From Mycoemilia scoparia (taxonomy: Eukaryota > Kickxellomycota > Kickxellomycetes > Kickxellales > Kickxellaceae), in contig JANBPU010000142.1 of the NCBI GenBank assembly GCA_027575805.1, forward strand, positions 1-42,340: a stretch of 42,340 bases of DNA. The letters run 5' to 3'. This document shows positions 21,321 to 32,094 of this stretch, in pieces. The translations under genes and the position numbers were made by a program. Every line of letters starts with the position of its first letter. Within the stretch, counting starts at the first letter, position 1. The notes below the pieces were generated by a model. The model saw only the letters and a list, made by a program, of their open reading frames with translations, did no database searches and was not told the DNA's origin.

Positions 21321-22597
21321 CTAGCTTTCGAGTTGGAGACCAACACCAAACTTATTCTCTCCTTTAAGGTGGTCCAGCTCACCGCTGACCAAGAACGAGA
21401 ATCCAGGGGCAATCTTCTCCTCCAGAAGCATGGATACCTTGCCCATGTTGTCGGCAGATGCACGAATGGTTGCAGCTGTAAAGTCATACTTTGCGCCGAC
21501 CGTGCAGAGAGCTTCCCTTCGGCCTTGGGATGGAATGTTTATGATTTGCAATTCTGTTCCGGCTTCGCATTTGGCATTGATCTTTTGCCAGTATGATGCG
21601 GTAACGACATTAGTTCCTTGGCTTTGAAGTACGAAGGCCGAATTGATATCGGGCTGGTACCTGGCCATTAGTGATGTTGCCGTCTCCTGGACACCAGGCA
21701 TTGGCTTTTGGATCATCAGTTCGCTACCTACAGCCAGCTTCTTGGATATCGATTGAAGATGTCCAAATACATATATACCAGTGCCGTCAACAGGCGATGG
21801 GTTGATGGCTTTTACGTTGGTAGTGCAGTCTTTGCCAAAGTGTTCTCCTTCCCATTGGACCATAGATTGCTGGGTACTGTCACGGGCAAGCTGTGCTTGA
21901 ACTCTAGTTTCCAAGTTCTTGGTCCAAGTGTTATGCCAGCGTGCTTGGAGATTTCCTTCGTTATCCATGGATCCATGCATAAGGCTCTAAGTAATATTAA
22001 ATCGCAGTATCAGTTAGAATAGAGTAATCGTTGGCTCTTTAAGACTATGGTAGTGATTAATTTGGCATATATATATATATATATACACACGTACATCTTC
22101 AGTGGCGTAGACAGATGCAAAGCTGTAGTTGGAGGGTGATCCTGGCAAACCTAACTGGAAGCTATGCATGACTTGGAAGTTTGGAGACAACATCTTTGTA
22201 AGACTGGCATTACCGCCATCAAAAAAGAAGTTGGAAACCATCATGGCTAGAGATCGTTTTAAAAATATATGCTGATTTTAGCTTTTTTCCATTTTTATAG
22301 AGTCATTATTATGTAGCTTTTCTTCTATTAGCACATATATATATATATCCATTAGCACCTACATTTCATCTCCTTGTTAAGCTTATCAATAGGACCAGGT
22401 TGGGGTAGATCCCATTTTTCTCTGTAATCGTTAAGTATGCCATACCAAGAAATTGGATTCCAAAATTTGGTACTACTTTTTTCGGAATTAGTTGTCAAAT
22501 TGTAGTTGTTGATATCGGTGGCGAAATTTTTCGATAGTTCCACTGCTGGAGTGCTTTTGAAGGGAGGTACGGAATCTGATGTCTGTGCGGCGGCCAT
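21321..22597 (-). CDS. TOM40: TOM40, mitochondrial outer-membrane import channel
   Basis: Exons 22597-22363, 22246-22095 and 21986-21321 give 350 residues in continuous phase. The N-terminal segment has NPISWYGILNDYREKWDLPQ and PGPIDKLNKEM, just before the beta-barrel. The barrel includes LSPNFQVMHSFQLG and LMHGSMDNEGNLQARWH, which are characteristic of TOM40 rather than VDAC. The C-terminus FGVGLQLES fits the beta-signal (polar-x-Gly-x-x-hydrophobic-x-hydrophobic) read by the SAM complex. TOM40 forms the pore of the TOM complex through which almost all mitochondrial precursors enter. Its start faces the CsbD-like gene across a 0.7-kb divergent region. Intron 2 carries an (AT)n run. Confidence 0.94.
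22064..22085. repeat. (AT)n microsatellite in TOM40 intron 2
   Basis: A simple AT dinucleotide run lies inside the intron between exons 2 and 3. A similar run near 22335-22348 lies in intron 1. Confidence 0.7.
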
Positions 22598-23291
22598 TGA
22601 GTTATATTTCTGCGGTAAAATTACCCCTGTTCTTTCTATTTAACCTCGAAGAGAAGTAGTATAAATGAATATTAACAAGGTATGAGCCTACAACCACCTT
22701 CACGTTCAAGTAATCAGCGGTTTATCCCAAGGAATGAAGAGGGGTATCTCTTCTAGTATTGGTGTAAGCAAATCAAAGTCTTTACGCTCAATGATTTTCA
22801 GGCCAAACCTTTCAGGTTGTTATAATCAGATCAGATCAGATCAAATTGCTACTTAAATTTGCTGCTTATCAAAAAAATCTGGGCAATGGCAACTCCAACA
22901 TCGAACAATGATCTCCAGATACGAGTGGCTAACTTTTCAAGGAGTTCAGATGACGATCAATAAAATGCTCGTATAATATCATTACAAGCGATGACGACAC
23001 GCAGTTTTCAAATGGACCTACTTCTCAAGGGAGTGACTCCTGCGTCATCTCATTTATTGCTGTAGTGCTTATGACGACATTTTGAGATTCCTGCCTCTTG
23101 ACTTGCCCAAGGGAGACCAAAAAAGCTTCCAAGATGACGAAACAGAGGTGATATGTCTTGAGAGCCAAAGTTCTAGGCATCGCTTGTGAATGGTATAAAA
23201 AGCAGTCTGTTTGGAGTTGTGTTCTTACCTTACATTTCTCTGCTCTTTATATTTTCATATCCAGCTAGAAATAATCTATCGTTTCCCAACC
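22598..23291. promoter_or_regulatory. Divergent promoter region, TOM40 and CsbD-like gene
   Basis: The two genes start at opposite ends of this 694-bp gap. A TATAAAA box at 23194-23200 lies 92 nt before the CsbD-like ATG. A short (CAGAT)n repeat sits near 22830-22846. No coding exon is apparent. Confidence 0.55.
23194..23200 (+). promoter_or_regulatory. TATA box of CsbD-like gene
   Basis: A perfect TATAAAA lies 92 nt upstream of the ATG, leaving room for a leader of about 60 nt. Confidence 0.6.
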
Positions 23292-23585
23292 ATGTCTTCC
23301 AAATTCAATGCCAACGTCGACTACTACACCGGTGCCGCAAAGGAGAAATTGGGATCTGCCCTAGGAAAAACTGAGTGGGAGGCCGACGGTGCTGCCAGAA
23401 AAGCTAAGGGCGAAGCCGAGTACGAAGCCTGCAACGCAAAAGATTATAAGGACGGTGCCGTCGATAAAATTAAGGGGCACGGACAAAGCACCTTGGGGTC
23501 TATCACTGGCGACACGCAGCAACAGGCCGAGGGAGCTATGAACAAGGCAAAGGGTGACGCAAAGATGAAGGCGTCCAGCAAGTAA
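23292..23585 (+). CDS. CsbD-like stress-response protein
   Basis: This intronless gene encodes 97 residues starting MSSKFNANVDYYTGAAKEKL. Two CsbD-like repeats are visible: AAKEKLGSALGKTEWEADGA followed by RKAKGEA, and AVDKIKGHGQSTLGSITGD followed by QQAEGAMNKAKGDAK. Bacterial CsbD is a general-stress protein of unknown mechanism, and many fungi carry such small, Ala/Lys/Gly-rich, hydrophilic proteins, often abundant in spores or under stress. The TATAAAA box at 23194 and C-ending codons suggest strong expression. Start choice is supported by the CCAACCATGTC context; upstream in-frame codons lack an ATG at a better site. Confidence 0.85.
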   Translation: MSSKFNANVDYYTGAAKEKLGSALGKTEWEADGAARKAKGEAEYEACNAKDYKDGAVDKIKGHGQSTLGSITGDTQQQAEGAMNKAKGDAKMKASSK

Positions 23586-24235
23586 ACGCCATTTATTTTT
23601 GGATGGTCTCGGTAGCTCTTTAAATTTTTGATAATGATAATAGTAGCGCATTATTAGGTTTAATGCGCAGCTCTAGCGTTTATTTTTTCTCATTAATGAA
23701 ATAATAAATCAAATGCTGAAGCTAAATACAGTGGTTATGCTGGAATTACATTCGCAATAGATTGATCTAATTTTCATGGTATTTGTGTTTTGAGCAGTAA
23801 CGATCAATACAGACGGGCTAGCCTGTAGTAAATTGGGGCTGCTTAATAAGTAATAAAGTCTCAACAAATTTCTAGAATATTTGCTCTTAATTAGGCATAG
23901 CATGATACTCCGGAGTATAGAAATATAGTCCATTCCACATGCAATTAGAAATAAACATAGCAATGGTATTTTAATGTTTATTAGTCTAGACGTTACTTTA
24001 TGGCTAAAAATCATAAAGCATTAAATGAATATAGGTGATAATTTTTGAAGGCTAATTATTATAGACGCAATCACAGCCAAATGAGTGACCAACCCTTCAA
24101 AAATAACCACCCATATATACAACTTTTCATGCTTAGTACGGATTGTCCTCTAGTGGATTTTATAGGCTTTAATTGGCTAAATAAACCTTGCAGTTATTTC
24201 CGGACAGAGGAGGCACCAATTTTCTGTACAAGCTA
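23586..24235. other. Convergent intergenic region with MITE copy 4
   Basis: The CsbD-like gene and the lysine-rich coiled-coil gene converge here. Apart from the inverted-repeat element at 24029-24117, the AT-rich sequence shows nothing I can name. Confidence 0.5.
24029..24117. mobile_element. MITE-like inverted-repeat element, copy 4
   Basis: The left arm ATATAGGTGATAATTTTTGA continues AGGCTAA. The reverse complement of the right arm ATATGGGTGGTTATTTTTGA continues AGGGTT. At about 89 bp this is the shortest copy. Its interior (ATTATAGACGCAATCACAGC, then CAAATGAGTGA) resembles copies 1 and 5. Confidence 0.75.
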
Positions 24236-24848
24236 TTACATCGAAAATGTCACAGATTTTCTTTTTTTAACCGTCTTTGGGGATTTAGGCTCAGGGATTA
24301 AACTTTTCTTGTCAGTCTTGGTGCTCTTTTTGGCAGATTTCTGGGTCATTTTTTGCTTCATTGCATCCTAATTGTATACACAGAATGAGATTTGTTGCCA
24401 ATAATGAGGTATTCCAAAAATTGCACCCTTTCTTACCAGTTTTTCTTTCTTTGCCTTATGATTTTTGGCTATTCGCTGATCGCGTTCTTTTTGTTCCTTT
24501 TTGTCTTGGTTCTGGGGATGGAATTCCAGTCACACAATTAAGAAAAAAGAATTTATCAAAAGTTGCCATTAAAAAAATACAGTATTAAGAGAAGTTTACC
24601 TGCTTATCCAACTTTTTCTTGAGATTGGATTCGTAGTTTGTATTGACCTTTTCCAGTATACCCATCATTATACTTTTCTATTATTTATAAATAGTGGCCA
24701 AGAAATCATTAATGTACACAAGCCTTTATAATACATTATGAAACTGGTGACTACTTACATCCTCAACAAAGCATTTTCTCTTTTTTCCACGGCTACCGGT
24801 TTTGGAGTTTGCGGAAGTCATATGGCCCGGATGCTGCTTTTCGCTCAT
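24236..24848 (-). CDS. Small lysine-rich coiled-coil protein with PP1-docking-like motif
   Basis: Four exons, 24848-24759, 24677-24600, 24511-24437 and 24367-24236, all phase 0, give 124 residues. The protein is very basic. An N-terminal GSRGKKRKCF stretch looks like a nuclear localisation signal. The middle (ILEKVNTNYESNLKKKLDKQ onward to about residue 90) is predicted to be a charged coiled coil. The C-terminus is Lys-rich and ends KKRKSVTFSM, where KSVTF fits the RVxF consensus for protein phosphatase 1 binding. I do not recognise the family. A small nuclear or nucleolar protein is inferred from composition. Four consistent splice junctions make chance unlikely. Confidence 0.72.
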
Positions 24849-26688
24849 GGACATACTTGTTGAGACCAAGCACCTGTCAGTGGCTTCAAACTAAATTCTT
24901 TTCAAAAATGAAATTAAGCTCCGAGTTGGCTTAAAACCACAATAAAAATGGTTTAAAGACAGTGCAGCAGCCTTTTTGGTATTAGATCAACAAAATTTTC
25001 GAACCAAAGGGACGGCACCAAGCCTGATTTCTACTAAAGCAATGACAAAACTGCCCAAGCACATATGCACTTATGGTCCAAAACATTTCATCCAAAATTA
25101 TTTGTAGAAATTTGAGGGATTGGTGTATGTGGCATACAGCTATCTCCCTAGGAGAAATAAAATTTTTAATCATTCATTTAAAGAAATTTTTGGGAGGAAA
25201 TACTAGTTAAAAGTAACGCTGAAAAAAATCTAAATATGAAACAGAAAAATGCCTAAACTAGGCTATTTATTGGTCAATTCAGATCCTCTTGTCTTTGTTT
25301 AAGTTGACTCGTTAGTTCTCAAAAGAAAAATGATATAAGGTCTTTTCTTTTTTAATAAATATGTTTGGAAAAGCAACATTTAGCTTATGTGTCTGTATTG
25401 CCTTACTTGGCCAAACGGACTTAAACTTCATTGGAATGAGGTATCGATATTACACATAATCTGAATGAAAAGATAAAATTAAGGTCTTAGGTGTTCTATT
25501 GTTGGAATTCCCATGTATTAAAGTGGTAGCTGGAATACCTTATCCTATGTTATGAGCTGTTAACACCAAAGTTACCCATCAAGCACTATTTGAGATGTAA
25601 TGGGCGCTTCGTTCTGTTGATCTATAACCACAAATGTATTATGATAATTTTTGAAGGATATATTTTGGAGGTCAATGATTATAGAGGCATTTACAGCAAA
25701 ATGTGTAGTTATTATTGAATGGTGGTGGCTATTTGATAATCAACTGCGATTGCCCCTATAGTTGCTGGCCACCAAAAGGCACCCTTCAAAAATTATGGCC
25801 CAAATGGCCATCACCCTTCAAAGATAAACATCCAAATAAACCATCCAACAATGTCATGTTTATTTTGGCTTAGAATATCACTCAATCTAAACGAAGCCAA
25901 AGTTGACTGTGTATGGTTATACGAAGTTCCACAGCTGATCATGTACCCGCAACACTGCCAGTTTTGGTCATTACTTGAGATCTACCAGCTTGGTTTAGCA
26001 CAAAAAACATTTGCCACACAAGGGTATAAACATGCATATGAGCCGCAGTAAAGGATATAGCGACGAATTACGCAGCAAAAAGCAATATAGGAGATGTCTT
26101 ACCTTTACAAAAGCTAACATCAATTGCCAGCCATTAAGTACAATAGCAATGGATCCGTTAAATATAGAGGACCGGTGTGCTAGCACAGGCCCTTGGCAGG
26201 ACAAAAGGTAGTGGTGTTATTTGAGCGTGCTCGTGGCTGACAATTGTTGGGAGGTCCTGGGAACTATTCTTGCACAATTTCCCTCAGGTAGGGCACGATA
26301 GGCCATGCATTGTGACAGATATGCCTTTGCACAGTTGCCAGCCTGAATTTCCTAGGCCATTACATACCTCAAATGAGGATATAATGCACGAGATGCTGTG
26401 CTGACCGAGTGTACTGAGGAGACTTTCATGCAAATGTCATCCGAACTTGCTTCAGCTGATTGCTTGCTAATAAACCTTTCTTCTCATGCACTGTTGTGTA
26501 TTAGGGCCACCCTACCCTTTGCGGCTATAAGGTGGCATTTTCATGTTGGGCTCAAAAGTCCACTTTCTTACCCTTTTCTTCTCTTTATTTTTGCTTTACT
26601 TTGTGGCATTTGTGTAGTTTTAGTTGCACTTAATAACATTCAACAAGGTATAATACCTGTTGGTGTCGCTGAATAGATAGTATCCTCA
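24849..26688. other. Intergenic, 1.8 kb, with MITE copy 5
   Basis: This is one of the largest gaps, upstream of both the coiled-coil gene (minus) and the giant gene (plus). It contains the compound inverted-repeat element at about 25634-25838. Pyrimidine-rich sequence at 26565-26625 probably belongs to the leader of the giant gene. Short open frames at 26011-26211 and 26398-26676 lack support as genes. Confidence 0.45.
25634..25838. mobile_element. MITE-like inverted-repeat element, copy 5 (compound right end)
   Basis: The left arm contains TATGATAATTTTTGAAGGAT. Two right arms follow in tandem: one at about 25780-25806 (reverse complement GGCCATAATTTTTGAAGGGT) and one at 25812-25838 (reverse complement GGATGTTTATCTTTGAAGGG). 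The interior near the left arm shares GGTCAATGATTATAGAGGCA with copies 1 and 4. The doubled right end suggests nested insertion or a partial duplication. Confidence 0.65.
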
Positions 26689-29600
26689 ATGTCTACCCAT
26701 TCATTTGGTCAAGATTATGCAGGTGGGGATAGTTCTCAAAGGCCTCCAGCGGATAAAGGTTTTAGACACGCTGTCGAGAGGCCAGAGCATGAAGCCAGTG
26801 ATGAGTATCTAAACTCTTCTGACGAAGAGCTTGCATCGGTAATGCGGAGCATGCGTATAAAGCCCAGATTGTCTCCTGCATCCCCAAAGAATCGACATTA
26901 CCAAACAAGCACAAACAGCAGCAGCAGAAGCCCCCCTCCAGTGCCGCCGTTGCCAGTATTCCATCACAGACCTCGGAAAGAAGGCCATGCTACCCAGGAA
27001 AAGTCACCATCGACCTATGATGCCACGTTGCTTTCTCAGGAGCGGGAGCGGCAGTACATACAAACCACCAGCCCATCCTCAGGTTGGCCGTTAGCCCAGC
27101 CTGGCAGCAGCAACTACCCTCGGTCGGATTCTTATTCTCAAACCATAGACACATCCACCCCAACAAATACAGCAGACGGGCTTAGCAAACATCCCTCGCC
27201 AAGAGAGTTTTATTCTATTATCGACACTCATCCACAAACCACTACATTCTCAGCCATTCCTATTTCGATAGAAACGACATCCGTATTCACCAATATTTTA
27301 AGTGAGCCATTTCCTGCATCGCAGCCAGCACAACAATACCAGCACCATGTTTCTGGTTCTTCTCAGATCCCTCATAACTATAGTCCTTTAGTAAGGAATG
27401 AAGATATTACGGCATCATCGGAACCACCTTTAGAAGCATTCGGTACCCGTCCTGGTCATGGTATAACTGTCCCATCAAGGGACTCCCCCGCTTCATGGGA
27501 ACAAGAGAGCCATGGGCAAGGAAGTGCCAATAGATCTCCAATTGGGAAGCTTCTTGACTTGCACAGGTCGCCAGCGCACAGTCCATCTGGCTATGAATTG
27601 CGTGACCATTCCAAAAATGCTCCTATGAGTCCTTTGTCAAAGAGCAAGTTTTTCAAAGACCATTCTATTTCCCACGCACTCAACCCCGTGGCATCTGTAC
27701 CTGAAATTGGGTCAAGTAGTCCCTTGTCAGGAAGGATATCGCAACATATGACTGAGCCTCACTCTCCAGAAAGATCTGGCAACCATCTACCTGGGATATA
27801 TACTGGTAGCCAAAACATCACCCTTCACAATAAACCTTTAAAGTCATATATGCCCAAAGGTTCGCTGCCATTAAATGAGCTGGCTAATGAGTATTCCAGA
27901 TCTCCAAACCTAGAAACCACCTCTGCAGCGACAACATCACACCGTCCACAGCTTAGACCACAAATAAGTGCTAGCATAATAGATGCACAACCAGCTGCTA
28001 TTCCTAATGTTTCTATAGGAGAGTTGGAAAATGCGCAAAGAAAATACACTGAATTAAATAATAGACCACAAGTCTTTTCAAAGACCAGCATTCACGCACT
28101 GCTCAATTCCTCAGAGACAGACTCATTGGACAGCCCAGGTGTGATTTCTGACACAGAAGATATGCTTACTGAAAATTCTACCCAAAACCCGTTTGCCTTT
28201 TCCGATGTTGACACAAAGCCAAATACCTCGGTGCCACCAAGGTCCCAAGATGCAATCCAAGATCAAGAGGATAATTCTCCACTAATACCTGAACTTGTTA
28301 ATATGAGTCCCTCCTCAGATTTACATAAGGAGGATAGCTACCACCAAAAAGGTACTAAATCACATAATGAAGCTGAGGTGGGTGCATATAGCGGGAAATT
28401 ACCTCTAGATCGTGATTCTCGACTCCAAGGCACTGGTGATATATCCAAAGAATCCAGAGACAGTATTAAGCCAGAGAGGAACTATAACGACAATGTTTAT
28501 TCTCAGCATTATACAGGCAAAGGAGATGAGCCAGCTCATAGCTCAACACATACGATTAGCAGCGGCAGTATGATGAGCCAAAATAGCATTGGGGATACAG
28601 ATTTAGCAATGGTTAGTGCACGTATGTCACTCTCATCGTCAATATCTGGTGAGCATTCGGAAACACCTCCCCAGCTACAGAATTCAGAACGTCGTTTTGA
28701 GTTGTCCTCTAAGCTGATTGATCGTCTAGGCTCAGAAAAGAGCAGAATACAAGAACCAGAGGACGAGGTACTGGACTACTATCGTCAGAACCTCACAACA
28801 CCTGGAAGTAGGTTGAGTTGGGAGCAAGAGGAAGAGATTCTGCGCAGTCAACCGAGTCTCTCAAAACTAATCTCTGATGAAATAAGTACGACAGATATGG
28901 CCAGCATACCCGTATCAAATAATAGAGGTTATACCATTCAGAAATCAAAGACCACTGTGTTTGAAAGCGTCGATAAAGATTCTTTTTCTGCAGCTTCTTC
29001 GTTTACCCAGTCAACACCGATGGCCAAAACCCCAGCCTCGTATTACTCTCCTGAAGGGATCCCAATGGAGTCGAGCAACGCTGAAGATTTTCAGCCCCCT
29101 AACCTCAGACTTCCCCCACATCCATCAGATAATGAGACACATGACAACTCCAAGGTCACAGGAAGTAGGGTTAAGACAGAGTCTGCCCATAGTAGTGCAA
29201 CAGACACTAATGAAAGCGCGGCTAGTGGGAATGCTGGTTCAAGGCACGTCTATCCTACACCAGAGACCAAAAATGATTCAAGATTCACATCAAGCACAAA
29301 TAATTCTGTAGACGCGGGTTTCCCATCAGCCCCTGGCGTCTCCAACTCCACAAATCCATTTTCAGATGCAAAGCTTGTTCAGGCTGAAAAGGCTCGGATA
29401 GAAGCAGAAGAACTTTACAAACTGAGGTCCAAAGCACCTAGCTCCCCTTCAAATAAACCAAAAAGACCATCACAAACGAATAGCGTTATCAACATTACTC
29501 GAAATGTAGCATCTGATACTGCTTTGACAAAGCCATACGATAAGGTCGGTGGCATTGAGCGGATCGAAACTGAGGAGAGTCTAGAGGATGTAGAAGCACC

Positions 29601-32094
29601 TTTTGACAAAACTGACGATGACTCTCTAAATGGAGATACATCTGAAAGTGGGTATAAAGATTGGCACAATCATCTTCATATAAACATGAAGCGTGGTCTT
29701 CAACAACCCGATCTTCCTGACAGCCAGAACGAAAACCTCTATGCTTCCAATGAGATATATAGCAACGTAGACCCCGTGCTTGATGCTCACAATGATACAG
29801 GAAGCGAGATGATTGACTACATACAATTGGTGGAATTGCAGGCAGTATCATCAGGAATGGGAAGTATTGAATATGATAGTTCATATGACGGCTCCAGCGA
29901 CAGCTATGAAAGTATCCATCATCCTAAGGAATCCCCTCTAAACAGTGGTGAGGACGAAACTGGTTATTATGCCCTACAACCCCCCACAAGAAATGGCAGA
30001 AGGATGGCGGTAATAGATTGGATGGTAAAAAGAAGCGATATTGGTGGACCTAAAAGCGAAGGAGTCCAGAGTAATCAGCGTGGGTCTAGTATCATAAAGT
30101 CGGCGGCCCCAAAGTCACACTCTCCATCAAAGGAATCTCTGGTGTCTCATGGAAAAGATGATATCAGCAAGCATGATCAAAGGCCCGAGGACAGTGGCAA
30201 TGAGCTAGACCCTCACTATTCCAAACGGCTTGGGCAACAAACCTTTGAGCACATGCCTGAGGATTCTGGATTTGCTGATGATCCACTTAATCAGGCTGGC
30301 TCTGCACATGGATACAGCCCTTTCAGAAATTTGGAGCAAGGGTTTGATCAACAAAATGCTTCAAATACCGAAGTCATAGTATCGACTGTGCTCCCACATA
30401 ATAACGAGGGTAGACATTCTCGGCATCGATCTGTCATAGACATGGTAGCCAAATCAAAGGGACACACACGTAGACAGCATAGTCTTGGCAAAGTAACTAT
30501 AGCAGGAGACGATACCCCATCAAGTGGAACTAGAGAATCTGTTGAAAATCTTCCACCTGGATCATCATCTGCCAAAAGTGACGCACTAACCCGGGCATCG
30601 GTTCCCAACAGCTCTAAAGCTTGCAGTGTCAAGTCACCGACTTTAGGACATTGCACATCAACACACAGCGACCGCAAATATATATTATCTTTGGCTAGCG
30701 AGATTCCATTGCAGATCATGAATAAAGCGGGGGAGTTGGAACTAGCTCTTTGTCGAGAGGAGGAAGACTATCTTTCGCACCAAGAGTGTCAATTTTGCCC
30801 TCAGTCCCTAAGAACAGAGCTCAACCATCTTGTAAAAAAGCTTTTGCTAATTCAACAGGCCGTTTCCATGCTACCATCAAAGCATTCTCCTAGTGAAGAA
30901 GCACGAATTGCTCAGGAGCTTGATGGACTATTCAATGATCCCAACCAATTATACGTGGCTCCAGCAGAACTGCTGCTTTATATCAGAGAATCTGGTCTGA
31001 ATTTCACTTTTCCTCACTTGGCAAGAAGGCTGGATTGGGAATACCGCCACCCTAAGCAAATCTATGTGAGGAGACAGACAGAGCCATATGACTCTGCGTC
31101 AGATTCCGAGGCTTCTGCCCTCGATGAGCCTGGCACAGCCCAGAACCAACCAGTGCCTCCAAATATAATTCTCAGCGCAGCTGCAATCCCGAAGAGCACA
31201 ATCAGAAGAGCACAGCAGCGCGAAGACCACACTAATCATCACCGTGGTATCAACGCGCACTTGCAATACATGTCTGTCATTAATCAACTTATGGTGGTTG
31301 CCCTTAGAATCTATCACCGCATTGATCACGAGGGGAATGATTTTGGCCAAAAAGACCATCGTTTTATTGCTCACCAGCTATCTGTTCTCTATCAGTCTCT
31401 CGGAGGAGATTTCAAAAAGTACAAAAAGCCTATTGAATCGGCGTTCGAAAAGATAAAGACACAAGTCGCAAACCCAACCCCTCCGCCATCCCCCCATCCC
31501 CCCACCAAACCCATATCTACTGAACCGAAGGAGCTATCAGTGGAATCTATAACATGGCTAAAGAATATACTTTCAGATCTTATTGCTGATGCACTTTACC
31601 AATGCACAACGTCTATTCCCCTGATAGAATCTCGATTTTTCCAGTTACAAAAGGGATATTATGAGAGCAAGCAGCAACAGGTGTATGGACTCTCTGGAGA
31701 AAAAGGTCAAGGTACATCTATAATCAATTGGAAAGTCCCTTCGCCAATCCGTGGTCTTCCTACCAGACCAATCCTCAATTATATATCTCGCGAACTTCCT
31801 CCACCATCGAAAAAAAGGCATGGTCATAACAGAGATGGTGCTTGGGGCCGTGGTGGTGCAACTGGAAGGGGTAATATTGACGCAAAAAAGGGAGGAAACA
31901 ATCTGAGTGAAAAGGGAAAGGCAAACAAAACACTGGTAGGCATGGCAGCAGGGCCAATTGGCGGGCAGGCAAAAGGACCACCCCGTCCACCACTGCCAGC
32001 ATTCTTTGCGGAGCGCCGAGGCCCTAGCTCTCCCAGAAAGCACAACCATCGTGACCAAGGCACATCAACAAACTCCACTATTGACTATGAATAG
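26689..32094 (+). CDS. Giant, mostly disordered protein of unknown function (1801 residues)
   Basis: One uninterrupted ATG-initiated frame of 5.4 kb, which cannot be chance. Residues 1 to about 1320 are Ser/Pro/Asn-rich and probably disordered, with a proline cluster (SPPPVPPLPVF, about 84-94), many S/T-P sites and a short charged helix near 900 (KLVQAEKARIEAEELYKLRS). From about 1330 the sequence becomes helical and probably folded: KYILSLASEIPLQIMNKAGE, a CQFCPQ pair, then YVAPAELLLYIRESGLNFTF. A second helical block (AHLQYMSVINQLMVVALRIY) starts near 1522. The tail has Gly/Arg (GAWGRGGATGRG) and PPRPPLP motifs. I do not recognise the family. A scaffold for polarity or RNA is only speculation. 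Confidence 0.9.
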   Translation: MSTHSFGQDYAGGDSSQRPPADKGFRHAVERPEHEASDEYLNSSDEELASVMRSMRIKPRLSPASPKNRHYQTSTNSSSRSPPPVPPLPVFHHRPRKEGHATQEKSPSTYDATLLSQERERQYIQTTSPSSGWPLAQPGSSNYPRSDSYSQTIDTSTPTNTADGLSKHPSPREFYSIIDTHPQTTTFSAIPISIETTSVFTNILSEPFPASQPAQQYQHHVSGSSQIPHNYSPLVRNEDITASSEPPLEAFGTRPGHGITVPSRDSPASWEQESHGQGSANRSPIGKLLDLHRSPAHSPSGYELRDHSKNAPMSPLSKSKFFKDHSISHALNPVASVPEIGSSSPLSGRISQHMTEPHSPERSGNHLPGIYTGSQNITLHNKPLKSYMPKGSLPLNELANEYSRSPNLETTSAATTSHRPQLRPQISASIIDAQPAAIPNVSIGELENAQRKYTELNNRPQVFSKTSIHALLNSSETDSLDSPGVISDTEDMLTENSTQNPFAFSDVDTKPNTSVPPRSQDAIQDQEDNSPLIPELVNMSPSSDLHKEDSYHQKGTKSHNEAEVGAYSGKLPLDRDSRLQGTGDISKESRDSIKPERNYNDNVYSQHYTGKGDEPAHSSTHTISSGSMMSQNSIGDTDLAMVSARMSLSSSISGEHSETPPQLQNSERRFELSSKLIDRLGSEKSRIQEPEDEVLDYYRQNLTTPGSRLSWEQEEEILRSQPSLSKLISDEISTTDMASIPVSNNRGYTIQKSKTTVFESVDKDSFSAASSFTQSTPMAKTPASYYSPEGIPMESSNAEDFQPPNLRLPPHPSDNETHDNSKVTGSRVKTESAHSSATDTNESAASGNAGSRHVYPTPETKNDSRFTSSTNNSVDAGFPSAPGVSNSTNPFSDAKLVQAEKARIEAEELYKLRSKAPSSPSNKPKRPSQTNSVINITRNVASDTALTKPYDKVGGIERIETEESLEDVEAPFDKTDDDSLNGDTSESGYKDWHNHLHINMKRGLQQPDLPDSQNENLYASNEIYSNVDPVLDAHNDTGSEMIDYIQLVELQAVSSGMGSIEYDSSYDGSSDSYESIHHPKESPLNSGEDETGYYALQPPTRNGRRMAVIDWMVKRSDIGGPKSEGVQSNQRGSSIIKSAAPKSHSPSKESLVSHGKDDISKHDQRPEDSGNELDPHYSKRLGQQTFEHMPEDSGFADDPLNQAGSAHGYSPFRNLEQGFDQQNASNTEVIVSTVLPHNNEGRHSRHRSVIDMVAKSKGHTRRQHSLGKVTIAGDDTPSSGTRESVENLPPGSSSAKSDALTRASVPNSSKACSVKSPTLGHCTSTHSDRKYILSLASEIPLQIMNKAGELELALCREEEDYLSHQECQFCPQSLRTELNHLVKKLLLIQQAVSMLPSKHSPSEEARIAQELDGLFNDPNQLYVAPAELLLYIRESGLNFTFPHLARRLDWEYRHPKQIYVRRQTEPYDSASDSEASALDEPGTAQNQPVPPNIILSAAAIPKSTIRRAQQREDHTNHHRGINAHLQYMSVINQLMVVALRIYHRIDHEGNDFGQKDHRFIAHQLSVLYQSLGGDFKKYKKPIESAFEKIKTQVANPTPPPSPHPPTKPISTEPKELSVESITWLKNILSDLIADALYQCTTSIPLIESRFFQLQKGYYESKQQQVYGLSGEKGQGTSIINWKVPSPIRGLPTRPILNYISRELPPPSKKRHGHNRDGAWGRGGATGRGNIDAKKGGNNLSEKGKANKTLVGMAAGPIGGQAKGPPRPPLPAFFAERRGPSSPRKHNHRDQGTSTNSTIDYE

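Noticed and set aside
21321..22597. VDAC/porin instead of TOM40
   Set aside because: The pre-barrel segment NPISWYGILNDYREKWDLPQ and the LSPNFQVMHSF block are TOM40 features; VDAC lacks this N-terminal extension.
31645..32058. Minus-strand frames of up to 137 codons under the giant gene's 3' end
   Set aside because: They lie antisense to a 1801-codon intact frame and are low-complexity Ser/Phe/Leu-rich shadows.
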